Positions 21,231-31,170 of a stretch of 64,000 nt of DNA are shown here, one piece after another. A program made the position numbers and the translations under genes. The notes under the pieces are model-generated. The model searched no databases. It was given only the letters and a program-made list of their open reading frames with translations, and had not been told where the DNA came from. Numbering within the stretch: position 1 is the stretch's first letter; each line of letters begins with the position of its first letter. The stretch is taken from positions 17,112,001-17,176,000 of the forward strand of contig OX419760.1 of NCBI GenBank assembly GCA_948567375.1, given 5' to 3'. Source of the DNA: Lunularia cruciata (Eukaryota > Streptophyta > Marchantiopsida > Lunulariales > Lunulariaceae).

Positions 21231-21922
21231 TGTAACACCCATTTGTGCATGTGTGTGGTATTGTGATATTTAGCTTGGTATTACAAGTACTTAAGAGATA
21301 TTATTTATATAGAGATAAAGGATGGTTCTATATTAGTCATGGTTAGCTTAAGTTAGTCATAGCTAAGATAGATGGGACCTTACTTTAGAGGAAGTAGAAA
21401 AGATGAGCACCACTATTTTGGATTTTAGTGTGTTGACTTGGTATTATTCCTAGGTGTTTGGCTTTGGGGAAAGAGTTGAGAACTCTTGGGCCCGCAAGCC
21501 TTTTTGTTTTGGATTCTTCTTTAGTCCAAGGATAGCCCATGTGAAGGAATCCTTGCTTTAGTGGTTGGGTCAAGATAAGACCACATGCTTAGGGGAATAT
21601 GCCCATGTGAATGGATATTCCTTTCTACTTTTTGACTTTACTTGACTTTTAGTCTAGTAACTTGAGTTACTACGGTAATTAGTAACTTTGGTACGTAACT
21701 ATTTCACAAGTATATAAACAAGGAGTGAGGAGGTACTCATCATCCTTTCATTTGCAACTATCTCTCTCTCATTGAGTTCTCTAGTGAGCAATGTCTTGAG
21801 TCTTGGAGTGTTAGCCTTGGAGGAGTATGATGGAGTTGGGGTTCCTTGCCTTCTTAGTCCATGGTGCGCTACCATAATAGCCATCAGAGGTTCATCCTGA
21901 GTGAGAGACAGGCCGGCTCACA
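21231..21922 (+). repeat. 3' LTR of A1
   Basis: 692 bp, apparently identical to the 5' LTR. It is followed directly by RNase H coding sequence of element B rather than by A2 sequence. Confidence 0.96.
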
Positions 21923-23641
21923 GGCCATCGTAGTCGTATTAAGTCAGAAGGACAGAAAGAAGAAGGACTACCCGATGTATTATGCCAGCCGACAACTTTC
22001 AGTTTCTGAAAAGAACTATTTGACGACTGAAAGAGAAGCACTCGGAATGGTGTATGCCTGCAAGAGATTTTGTCATTATTTGTTGGGGTATGATTTTGTC
22101 TTCTATGTTGACCATTACGCATTGCAACATTTGGTCAAGAAGGCAGATTTATCGTGACAAATTGCAAGATGGATCTTGTTATTACAAGAGTTCATGTATA
22201 TTGTACAAGTAAGGAAGGGGTCTTCGCATTTGAATGCGGACTTCCTGTCCAGGTTAAAGACTCAAGACCAAGAGTGGGAAATTGACAATCGGTTCCTGAC
22301 GAAGAGTTGTATCACTTATCAGCAATGCAAAGTACGAGGTATGCAGCTGAATATAATTATCTGAATACTCTTCATTGTCATGAGGGGATGGACCCGGAAT
22401 AGCGGGCAGTCTTTCTTAGGAAGATGGGGCCATACCAGCTTAAACATAGCATTTTATTTAAGATGGGCAAAGACGAAGTACTTCGGCGATGCTTGGAGTC
22501 ATACGAAGTAGGAGGAGTAATTGAATCTTTACACTCCAAGGCATCGAGAGGACACTATGCTCTGAAGAATACTGTAAAGAAAATTCTTTTGGCAGGGTAT
22601 TGGTGGCCTACAATGTACAAAGATGTACATGCTCATATCCAAAGCTGTGATGCTTGTCAGAGAACGGGGAAGCCGACGGCTACTTCTCAATGGTCTTTGA
22701 GACCAATTTTGCCTTTGGCCCCATTTGAGAAATGGGGGATTGATTTTATGGGCCCCATTCAACCAGTGACCCGAGTCACAAGAAAGCGCTACATTTTGGT
22801 TTGCACTGACTATGCTACCAAGATGGTCGAAGCGGAAGCAACTCGCAGAGATGATGCGGAAACTGTGGCGGAATTTTTCTTTCGAAACATCATCTCCCAA
22901 TATGGGTGTCCTCTGGAATTGGTCAGTGACCGGGCACACATTTTTTGAACTCAGTAATGGAGGCGTTAACCAAGTACTTTCAGATTGAACATCGAAAGGC
23001 GACTCCTTACAACCCAAAAGCAAATGGCTTAACGGAAAAAGCGAATGGGTTACTTTGTAAAATTTTGAATAAGGTGATTGTCAATTATGCCTATGACTGG
23101 GATACGAAATTACCAGCCGCGTTGTGGGCATATCAAACGACAGAGAAGATTACAACCAAACAAACTCCATACTTCTTGACATATGGCTTGCATCCCATAC
23201 TGCCAGTTGAATTTGAAGTTCCGACATATCGGGTTCTGTGCAAAGAACGAATGTTGGAGGAAGAAAGTCAGGATCTTCGGATTCATCAACTAATGTGGTT
23301 AGAAGAGAAAAGAGACGATGCAATGCAAACCATGAAAGAAGTACAAGCATAGAGGAAAGTCAGGCACGATAAGAGAATCAAGCCTATGACTGTACAAGAA
23401 GGGGATTTGGTTTTGTTATATGACAATTGCCGAATATTTTTTCCAAGCAAGTTGCATTTGAGATGGATGGGTCCCTATCGAGTTCTTCATCTTTACAAAA
23501 ATAGATCCATGCAGCTCATCAACTTCGAAGGTAATCCTTTTGCCACTCGAGTAAATGGGTGGAGAGTTTGGAGATATTGGACCATAGACTCGGAAGTTTC
23601 TAAGACACCCGAGATCTATGTTCGTGGGGACGCTCATATTT
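21923..23641 (+). pseudogene. B1 RNase H and integrase
   Basis: RNase H blocks: YYASRQLSVSEKNYLTTERE, YVDHYALQHLVKK and LNADFLSRL (to about 22250). Integrase zinc region: HYALKNTVKK...CDACQRTGK (about 22550-22680). Core: WGIDFMGP, CTDYATK, YNPKANGLTEKANG (about 22730-23050). C-terminal module around 23386-23580 (WMGPYRVLHLY). Close to the non-chromovirus plant gypsy group. Broken in a few places. Confidence 0.88.
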
Positions 23642-23654
23642 GAGGGAAGGGGTA
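23642..23654 (+). other. Polypurine tract of B1
   Basis: gagggaaggggta directly precedes the LTR start TGTGGTGCTCACA, about 60 bases after the last integrase-module coding sequence. This marks the following 3.8 kb as the 3' LTR. Confidence 0.75.
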
Positions 23655-24067
23655 TGTGGTGCTCACATTTTTTGTTTTTTTCAGAATAAAGGAGAAGAAG
23701 TGTATAGAGAAGTCGGATTGTGCCTGTATGGCCGAAGAATGCACAGAAAAGAGTCTTCGGGTTGAAAGCTGAAGTAAAGTGACTTCGGGTCATAAGGCAA
23801 AGTACTTGGAAATGCCCTGTCAGCATACAATACAAAGTAAATTGTCTTCGGATCGGGGGGAGCTCAACCCGAGGCAAAGATAGTCTAACAACCTTTTGTT
23901 GAGGCAAGAAATTCAAGAAGGGGCCGTTTCAAAATTGGCGGCTCATACGCACGAAGGTTGATTGACAGTGACAAGTGCATGCCGGAGGTGTGATTTCTCG
24001 ATAGAAACTCGAAGTGACGGAAGACGAAGAAGCACAACTCTATTAAAATCAAAACTGCAACGACAAA

Positions 24068-25321
24068 ATGTTGAGCAATTTTCCTGCACCGTTGAGGAGT
24101 CATCTTGTAGGTGATCGGGGAAAGGGAAATAGAGTTGGGCTCGTGTTAGTGCGGAAGGAAGAAGTCGTGAGAGTGAAATTGAGAGAAACTGAGAAAGCAG
24201 AAGAGATGGGAGGAGGGAACAAGAACTCCAAATTTGCAATGAGAAATCATGCGATTTGGAGATTAGATGTAGTAGCAAGGATTGAAGTCTTGAGCCGACT
24301 TCGGATCACCTTTCTGGCATGGAACTGGAACGTAAGTTTTCTAGGATTCATGATAGAGATCATTGAGAGTAAGTGTCTCGATGGACCCGAGGAGGAAGGG
24401 AAGAGAGGAAATCCGGCTCGCTGGACAGAGTCGGATTGGAGGCTCATACTCGGGAAGGAGGCAGGCTTGGAGCAAGGAGCCACGTTCTTGGGAAAAGGAG
24501 AGATAGCCCAAGAAACTCAAGAGGTGAGAGATGCCTTCTTGTCAAAGAGAACAAAGAATGGGTATAAGGTAGAAAGTTACAAAGACCCTGTCAAGAGAGG
24601 AATTGTGAGTGCTTTGATGGCAATCCTGAAGCCAAAGAGAACAACATATGTGATGAAACACCAAGCAATGTTCTTTCACAAATTGTTTGCAGGAGAACCA
24701 ATTAATTGGGCGAGGTGTTTTCACAGGAGAACAAGGCAGATGGTGTGGAATCTGCGGGATAAGTTGCCTCCACATTACATTGTGCCGTTTGCAGCACACT
24801 TCTACCTTGGGCTCAATTTGCTGAACTCGGCGGAGCGGAATCAGATGGTGTCGCACTTCCATCCTGATGTGCGAAAGGAGGTCGATGTCGAGGAGCAACA
24901 ATACATTCTCCAAATCCGGAGCACGGATGACTACTACGCGAAGACAGGGAAAAATATGGAAGTTGTAGTGAGTACCCCGACAAAGAAGAGGACTCGGCAA
25001 GCAGAAGCCAAAGAAAACAAGAAACCTTGGAAGATGCAGAGAAGTAACCCGAGGCGAGGAATGGTGGTAATTGAGTTAGAAGATGAAGACTCAAAAGGCG
25101 AGGCCGAGCTCAAGACGGAGGACTCGGAGCATGAGGAGGAACCTGAGCTGACACTACAGAGCGGAGATACAAGCAATGATAGTGAGGATGGTGGAAAGAT
25201 GACCTCAGCGCCAATGGCTGAAGAATACAAAGAAGAAGTGCAAGCCGAGGTAGAAGCCGAAGACAATACAGTGCTGGAAGATGAAGTACCGGTGCCAAAG
25301 GAGAAGAAGATCGCAATATAG
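24068..25321 (+). CDS. U3-encoded ORF of element B, function unknown
   Basis: A 417-codon open frame entirely inside the LTR, starting about 410 bases after the LTR edge. Residues about 40-310 look globular: basic N-terminal part, then LAWNWNVSF, an ARWTESDW block, and a Trp/Phe/His-rich helix-like segment with HQAMFFHKLF, GEPINWARCF and AAHFYLGLNLL. After about residue 330 it becomes strongly acidic (Glu/Asp/Ser-rich). I see no signal peptide, transmembrane segment or enzyme motif, so it does not look like an envelope protein. In the full-length RNA it would be the third ORF, after pol, the position of retroviral nef or MMTV sag. The block is similar to the decayed copy at 48290-49249. What it does is unknown; capture of a host gene or an old gag-like module are both possible. 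Confidence 0.75.
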   Translation: MLSNFPAPLRSHLVGDRGKGNRVGLVLVRKEEVVRVKLRETEKAEEMGGGNKNSKFAMRNHAIWRLDVVARIEVLSRLRITFLAWNWNVSFLGFMIEIIESKCLDGPEEEGKRGNPARWTESDWRLILGKEAGLEQGATFLGKGEIAQETQEVRDAFLSKRTKNGYKVESYKDPVKRGIVSALMAILKPKRTTYVMKHQAMFFHKLFAGEPINWARCFHRRTRQMVWNLRDKLPPHYIVPFAAHFYLGLNLLNSAERNQMVSHFHPDVRKEVDVEEQQYILQIRSTDDYYAKTGKNMEVVVSTPTKKRTRQAEAKENKKPWKMQRSNPRRGMVVIELEDEDSKGEAELKTEDSEHEEEPELTLQSGDTSNDSEDGGKMTSAPMAEEYKEEVQAEVEAEDNTVLEDEVPVPKEKKIAI

Positions 25322-26640
25322 CAAGGAGTTTGCTTGCAACGTAAGGCAAAGTGTGAGGCGGGACCGAGTCGAGTGAAGGCAGAGGTAGAAGAAAGCTTGG
25401 GTAGTGAGGCATCAATCCCGATACGAAGACTCTAGAGAAGAAGGCGAGTATCAGGAGAACACGAGGAGAAAAGAGAGACCACTCTGCGGGAGGAAGAAGT
25501 TGCCAGTGATGGAGTGGAGTACCTGCGAGAAGTAGTGTGCCCGCTGTTGGTGAAGTTGGAGCAGAAGAAGAAGGAGATGCAGTTGACTTGTCCCGAGGTA
25601 AAGACTGTATTGCATGTGGTAGCAAGATTAGAAGAAGAGAACTTGGAGTTGAAGAGGAGTGTAACCCGAGGTGAGGAGGAGAGTGAAGTACTGCAAGCAG
25701 AGGCAGTAGAGAAAAGTCAGGTAATTGAAGACCTGAAGAGGGAAGTGAGCTATCGAGAGGATCTTGCGAGGAAGAGTGATATCGCAAGAGAGAGACAAGT
25801 AGCTGAATACGAAATCTTGAAGCAGCAGTTTGCTGATTCAGGGTAGAGCTTATTCATGCTATGGCAAGGGTAGCAGCAAAGGATCAAGAGCTTGATAGAG
25901 TGAGGGAGAGTATGGAGGAGAAGAAGCAACTCTGGCAACGAGAGTGGGCTGCAAGATATAGAGAAGAAGAGAGATTACGAGAGTTACTTCGTAATCAAGA
26001 AGAGAAGGTTGTCCAGAAAGAGAAGGAGAAGGAGTCGGTGAAAGCCGAATTTGAGGAAGAGTTGGCAATGTACAGAGAGGAATGGCTTGCAGATCTAGAA
26101 CAAGAAAGGAAGACAAGATTGGAGCCATTGCAGGAGCTAGTCCTCTCAGAGTAAACGCAATGTTAAGTACAGAGGCCAGCGTTTGAATTGAAGAAGCGCG
26201 ACTGCACAAGTGAAGTTGTTGGTGCAGGAGACAAGGTGAAGACAAGCAAAGGACACTAAGATGAACGCCCTGTTAATAAAATTAAGAGCTCGTGTCGATA
26301 GAAAGGTTTTGGAGGTAGAGGATAACATTTCCATTAGATTAGACTTAGTGAAAGTAGAGCTAGAAAAACTTCGGAGGGATACTAAAGCAAAACCTGAAGT
26401 AGATAACATAGGAGTGCAAATGTCTTTGGAGTTGCCATAGAGACATAGAGAAGAGTGGGTCAGGAGATAAGGAGTTAGAAAGATTACCCACTAGCGGAAT
26501 TTCAGATCAGGAAAGAGAATTGCTTGATCTGGTAGAAGAAGTAGAAGATCTGAAACCCGAGGACAGAGTAGTAGGAAGTAAGATTACTTCAGGTTCGGGT
26601 TTGAAAGCCGAGAAGAAGTAGACATTGGATCGGAGTAGTT
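25322..26640 (+). pseudogene. Coiled-coil coding stretch of the B1 U3
   Basis: Downstream of the 417-codon frame, open stretches at 25514-25846 and 25861-26154 encode Glu/Lys/Arg/Leu-rich peptides with the heptad look of long coiled coils (for example REEERLRELLRNQEEK). The same stretch is present in B2 (about 49834-50938, with a 211-codon open piece at 50006-50641). It looks like further coding DNA of the U3 region, now broken. Whether it belonged to the same protein cannot be told here. Confidence 0.6.
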
Positions 26641-26753
26641 GACCAATTTGAGATTTGAAGGGGCAGATATGAAGAGGTGCATTGTCATTTCGGATCTGCA
26701 GGTTAGAACAGTTGTTGTAGAAACGGTATAGTTGTTAGAACTGTCGATTTGTT

Positions 26754-26819
26754 CACTACTTAAGAGTGGCATTTGTAGTCAAATGTTGTTCAGTGCTCAT
26801 ATTTCTGAGAATAAATAAA
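26754..26819 (+). promoter_or_regulatory. Promoter-like and poly(A)-like signals of the B LTR
   Basis: A ctacttaag stretch (ctatttaag in B2 at about 51054-51062) sits 50-60 bases before aataaataaa (26810-26819). The order suits a U3 TATA box followed by an R-region poly(A) signal. Inference from position and sequence only. Confidence 0.4.
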
Positions 26820-27432
26820 GCAAAGTGCTGTGAAGCAGTGCTCGTCGCTTGAGCTTGATTCCGAGTATCAACTTTGTGATTGTGTTTGTGAGTGTTTGGA
26901 GAAATTCAAAGTGCAAGTCAGTGTGCTTGTTGGATGTTAGATTCCACAGCCTTGATCTTCATTCTATGTGTTTGATCCTGAGTGAAGTGCAATCGGAGCA
27001 ATGCCTTGACAGATCTGAGAGGAATTGTAGTGTTGGTAGTATTCTGCATTTGTGAGTGCAGTGCGAAGTTGATGTGAAGCAATTTTGATCGAGGAAGTTG
27101 TGCCTTCAGTGGAGGGGTGGAAAACAATTTTGAGGCGAAGTCGTTTTGCAATGAAGTGCTGTTTTTGGAGAGCCTGAATCATCACAATCAAGATTGTTTG
27201 GAAAGATTTGATGGATTTGTGATTAAGGAGTGTGAATTTGTGACAAGACTGCGAGTTGGTGCTTGTTACTCTCTTCTGGGTGTGGTTTTCTACCTGAGAG
27301 ATTAAAGACACAACCAAGAAGAACTAAATTGTTACTTTGCTTCATATTTTGGACATTTTTGAATCGTATCTCTATGGAACAAACTTTACTTACCTGATTA
27401 CTGCAAAAGTGATATTTGCCGGGGTTGTCACA

Positions 27433-28189
27433 AGAAGGCTTGGAATACAGGTTGAAATGAGCTTGATGACAGAGCACAAAGGCTAAAGCTCTTTCTTGAC
27501 AAAAAGTATAGAGTTGTTGCCTTTTTTCTTGTGATTGGATCCTCTCTTATACTTGTATGCCTGTTTGTATGCCCAGTTGGCTTGGATTGGTGTGCGGGCA
27601 TTGCGCTCAGATTATTTCCTTCTAGGAGTGCCGTGTATTTCTCCTTGGTTATGTTGGAAGTGATGACCAGCAGACCAAGAGTGCGTGTTGTGATGACAAG
27701 TCAGTTGCCCGGTCGGTACTATCCTTCCCGATAGCAAGAATATTAGTCATGAGAAAGGAGGGTTCTGGCGATAAGGGTCACATGCGTGTTTTGTCGAGTC
27801 ATTATGGGTTTACCTCTAGCCTCTGATGTGTAGTCTCCACAGCTAGCACCCTGTGTGTTCCCAGAGAGAAAAATGGAAAGTACGACAACGGTCGGGTTTG
27901 ACCACCATTAGTTGCTTGCGGCTATTTTGCAAGTCTCACCAAAGTCATCCTAGGAATCTGTCCAATCCAAAACCACAGGCCCAAACATAAAAGAGAATTG
28001 GAAGTGAGACTATATAGGAGTAGAGCTACAAGGCCAAACACAGCCAAACACAAATGAACACAACAGATCAACTTTAGCTTGTAAGATCCAACATACAAAC
28101 CCTGGGTGTGATTTAGAACAACTTGACCTACTGGAATGAGCCTGCTGGCCATACCAAAGAAGGAAGAGAATGTCAAACCGTGAGAAGAC
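27433..28189. other. Unassigned DNA after B1
   Basis: No gene, LTR or pol motif recognised. It may be the insertion site of B1 or the internal part of an unrelated element. An open stretch at 27531-27734 (plus) and one at 27922-28176 (minus) have hydrophobic peptides but no family resemblance. Confidence 0.4.
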
Positions 28190-28826
28190 TCAAGTCATAG
28201 ACAACAATTGCCAACTAAGCATGAGCAGCCAAGTGCGGTGCACTCTTGAGGCAAAAAACCCCACAATAGCATCTACAAGTGCTAACATCACATTTAAGCA
28301 ACTATGGGAGGACAACAAGTTGTACAAGAAGTAATTGAGTTCAGCCCCTCAAGAAAGTAAGGGTGATGACCAAGAAAGACTTGCACAAAATTTATCGTAT
28401 TGAACAAGAAGATTTAGGATCTCCCAAAGTGGATGCGGAGATCATAGGGTGCATGATAACATCCATACCCATTGATTCGGGGTCAAGTGTGAATGTCATG
28501 ATAGAAGACACTGCACATCAATTGGGGTATACAACGTTTAAACCAACACTCCAAATTCTGAAATTTGCGGATCAAACCAGGCGATGGCCTTTGGGCATGC
28601 TGTCAAATATTACTATGATCAGGAGGGAGTGCCCTTCAAGTTGAGTTACATTGTGTTGCGATCAGTAACCAAACTGGTTACCCACTCTTGATGGGAAGAC
28701 CCTAGTTGTACAGCGCTCAGGTTATTATGGATTGGCACCAGCAAAATCTAAGGTTCAAGGATATCTCGTCTGAAGATCAGAAGCTTGTGACGGTGAGCTG
28801 GACAAAGGTTCCCCACCTCTGTTTAG
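28190..28826 (+). pseudogene. Ty3/gypsy gag-end and protease fragment
   Basis: An open stretch at 28363-28644 contains IPIDSGSSVNVM, the retropepsin active-site region of plant gypsy elements, followed by LGYTTFKPTLQILKFADQ. A further protease-end-like block lies near 28680-28760. It ends abruptly at B-type LTR sequence. Probably an internal fragment of a B-related element; broken. Confidence 0.65.
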
Positions 28827-29267
28827 TGCTCATAATTCTTAGCATAGATAAAACAAAGTGCTATGAAGCAATGCTTATCTCTTGAGCTTAGTTTGGAGTA
28901 TCAACTCTACATTTGTTATTGTGAGTGTGTGGAGAATTTCAAGTGCAAGTGAGTGTGCATGTTGGATNNNNNNNNNNNNNNNNNNNNNNNNNNNNNNNNN
29001 NNNNNNNNNNNNNNNNNNNNNNNNNNNNNNNNNNNNNNNNNNNNNNNNNNNNNNNNNNNNNNNNNNNNNNNNNNNNNNNNNNNNNNNNNNNNNNNNNNNN
29101 NNNNNNNNNNNNNNNNNNNNNNNNNNNNNNNNNNNNNNNNNNNNNNNNNNNNNNNNNNNNNNNNNNNAACATTGGACTTGTATTTGGAAATTTTTGTCCA
29201 GTATCTTTGAGGGAACAAACTTAACTTGCTTGATTATTGCAAAAGTGATATTTGCCGGGTTGTCACA
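28827..29267 (+). repeat. B-type LTR end, interrupted by the scaffold gap
   Basis: gtgctcataattctta...gatAAA and the following 140 bases align with 26793-26935 of the B1 LTR, with clear divergence. After the gap the sequence ends tttgccgggttgtcaca, the B LTR terminus. It contains only the R-U5 side of an LTR. Confidence 0.75.
28968..29167. other. Assembly gap (200 N)
   Basis: Exactly 200 consecutive Ns, a typical placeholder length. True distance and order across it are unknown. It sits inside a repeated LTR. Confidence 0.99.
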
Positions 29268-29531
29268 AGCCTCTTTCAAGAAAATTGAATCATCACAATC
29301 AAGATTGACTTGAAAAGGATTTAAAGAATTGTGATTATGGGTGTTGTAATTTGTGACAAAATTGCAAATTGAGCTTATGGGTGTGGTTTCTACCAAAGAG
29401 ACTAAAGATACAATCAAGAAGAATTGATTGGTGACTTTACTTCAAATTTGACCAATTTTGACAAGTTTCTCTATAGGAACAAATAATTACTTATTGATTA
29501 CCACAAAAGTGATACTTGCTGGGTTGTCACA
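29268..29531 (+). repeat. Second B-type LTR tail in tandem
   Basis: Matches the last 270 bases of the B LTR (atcatcacaatcaagatt ... gggttgtcaca) and directly follows another copy of the same terminus at 29267. The two tails have diverged from each other. Confidence 0.75.
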
Positions 29532-30523
29532 CAATCTCATCAGGTGTACTATGGTGGCATTGCTCACATGGACTATGTTCAAGTTGACATGGACTATGTC
29601 AACAATGGGCAGGCTACCTTCTTCCAACTATTACATGAGAAGATACCTATAGACTAGGCAAAGATGTTTGTCCATTGGACCCAAGAATTGACCAAGTAGT
29701 TGTTGATGAATGGAAGGAACACCTTCTTTTCTTATTTGTCTTGCATTTTTATGTCAAGTCAAGGTTGTTGTAGAAGGAAGAGAATAAGCTCTTCGCAATG
29801 CACTACTACTCATTGAGATATCATTGGGCCCAACCAAAATATGCATGGTAATCAAAGAAGTATAAGGACAATAGTAAAGTACCAAATTATAGAAAACTAT
29901 GAAGATTACCAAGAGTATTGTAGTAAGCACCACCAAAAGGAAGACCGCCTCAATGCTAATACAAACCTCAAAGGAACACAAACCTAATCCTAAGGCTGTG
30001 GACTCTTTGGATGGCAATGATTCTAATGCAAATAAAGAATTTGTGATTGGGAAATGAAGAGGGAGATGACCAAGATACACATGATACTCCTAGTGCAATG
30101 CTTGTAAAAGAGGAGAGGGAGAAAGAAAAATTACAAGCTACATGAAAATCACTCCCAAAGCAAGTGACCTCTTACTCTCAGATAGTATTATCTTCTTGAT
30201 GGAAAGGGAGGTGATGTTGAACCAAGCATGGAAGTACAAAAATCCACTCCCACAATAGGAGTAGAGCTAGCCAACCAAGAAGAATTTTCTCCAAAAGAAG
30301 GGAGGACTCTGGTGGATGAGGACGATATCTTGATATCCCATTTGTAGTAGAATGCTCTTCCAATGTCAGAGCTGAAAGTGGAGGTAGAGCAGGTTCTGAC
30401 TTCCCTACCACTTGTGGAGCAATAGGTGGCAACTCCATCTTATGAGCCAATAACCAAGGATACTCAAGCAATGCAATCTCAACTTGGTTGAGGAAAATCA
30501 ATAGTCAACACATCAACACACAC
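29532..30523 (+). pseudogene. Decayed relative of the B U3 ORF
   Basis: Around 29600-29720 the plus strand reads QATFFQLLHEKIPID and AKMFVHWTQELTK. This lines up with HQAMFFHKLFAGEPINWARCF in the B1 U3 frame. Downstream the DNA is Glu/Lys-rich coding-like sequence, also as in B. It looks like a distant, broken relative from another family. The similarity is short and seen by eye only. Confidence 0.45.
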
Positions 30524-30735
30524 ACCAAGTCAACACACTAGAATCCAAAATAGTGGTGCTCATCTTTTCCACTTCCTCTAAAGTAAGGTCCGCTCTATCT
30601 TAGCTATGACTAACTTTAGCTAATCATGATTAATGTAGAACCATCCTTTATCTCTATATAAATAATATCTCTTTAGTACTTGTAATACCAAACTAAATAT
30701 CACAATACCACACACATGCACAAATGGGTGTTACA
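30524..30735 (-). repeat. 5' LTR remnant of A2
   Basis: The last 212 bases match the start of the family A LTR on the minus strand (ending gggtgttaca) and are closest to the A2 LTR at 9000-9191, with about three differences. Element C protease follows at once, so this is the far edge of the A2 insertion in C. Confidence 0.88.
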
Positions 30736-31170
30736 TACTTCTCTTATTAGACCCATGAAACATCTATTAGTCTTGTAGATAGTTGTCATCCCTATGACAT
30801 ATAGAGACAATTCTTGCTTGTGTGATTTTTCTTTAACCCCAATGATTGACCATTGGTGGGTTCTCACTACTTTCTTCCTCCAATCTACCATAGGGTTGTA
30901 ATACTCCATCCATGGCATGCCTAAGATTGCATCATAATGAGCTAATTGTACCACTTGCCACTCAATTGCTTCTTGATATTCTCCTACAGAGAGTGTTACC
31001 CATCTAGGTAATGATTCAATCCTCTTTATTTGCGCGTTATTTAACTCTACTTCTTCACTCCCATCTCTCTCTAGATCTATTCCCAATCTTACTGCAATAG
31101 AGCAAGACAAGAAATTCTCTATTGCTCCCAGATCTATTAATACTCTCACTTGATTGCCTTCTAGGACCAT
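30736..31170 (-). pseudogene. Element C protease
   Basis: A minus-strand frame with VRVLIDLGAIENFLSCSIA (retropepsin active-site region) and YDAILGMPWMEYYNPMVDW, the typical second half of a plant gypsy protease. It is cut at 30736 by the A2 insertion; the following pol lies at 8500 and below. Confidence 0.85.

Larger units (their letters stand above)
14094..21922 (+). mobile_element. Family A Ty3/gypsy copy A1, looks whole
   Basis: A 7829-bp element with two 692-bp LTRs (14094-14785 and 21231-21922) that I read as identical. It has a primer site, a leader with small ORFs, a single 1608-codon gag-pol frame and a polypurine tract. It has no chromodomain and an extra ORF before gag, so I place it near the Ogre/Tat/Athila side of gypsy rather than with chromoviruses; the exact lineage is uncertain. 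Zero LTR differences in 692 bp implies a very recent insertion: at 1e-8 per site per year, one difference is expected every 70,000 years or so. The flanks do not form a target duplication (tgtcc left, ggcca right) and belong to different elements. Confidence 0.93.
21923..27432 (+). mobile_element. Element B1: 3' part of a Ty3/gypsy element with a 3.8-kb LTR
   Basis: Begins abruptly inside RNase H at the end of A1's LTR. It continues through integrase to a purine-rich tract (23642-23654) and a 3778-bp 3' LTR (23655-27432). The LTR limits are supported by an independent solo LTR of 3774 bp at 47938-51711. The 5' part of the element is absent. The pol segment is broken in a few places. No chromodomain follows integrase. 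The LTR itself carries a long open frame in U3. Confidence 0.85.
23655..27432 (+). repeat. Giant 3' LTR of B1 (3778 bp)
   Basis: Runs from TGTGGTGCTCACA to GGGTTGTCACA. The whole length is matched by 47938-51711, where a 5-bp target duplication confirms both ends. A TATA-like stretch near 26756 and an AATAAATAAA at 26810 put the U3/R boundary around 26780, so U3 is about 3.1 kb and holds the 417-codon frame. R-U5 is about 0.65 kb. Confidence 0.85.

Noticed and set aside
24813-25787. Long minus-strand open frames (Ser/Pro/Leu-rich) opposite the U3 ORF
   Set aside because: Shadow of the Glu/Lys-rich plus-strand coding stretch; low-complexity peptides with no motif.
23655-27432. Reading the U3 ORF as an envelope gene
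   Set aside because: No signal peptide, transmembrane segment or glycoprotein-like features. The C-terminal part is a soluble-looking coiled coil, and the ORF lies within the LTR rather than before it.
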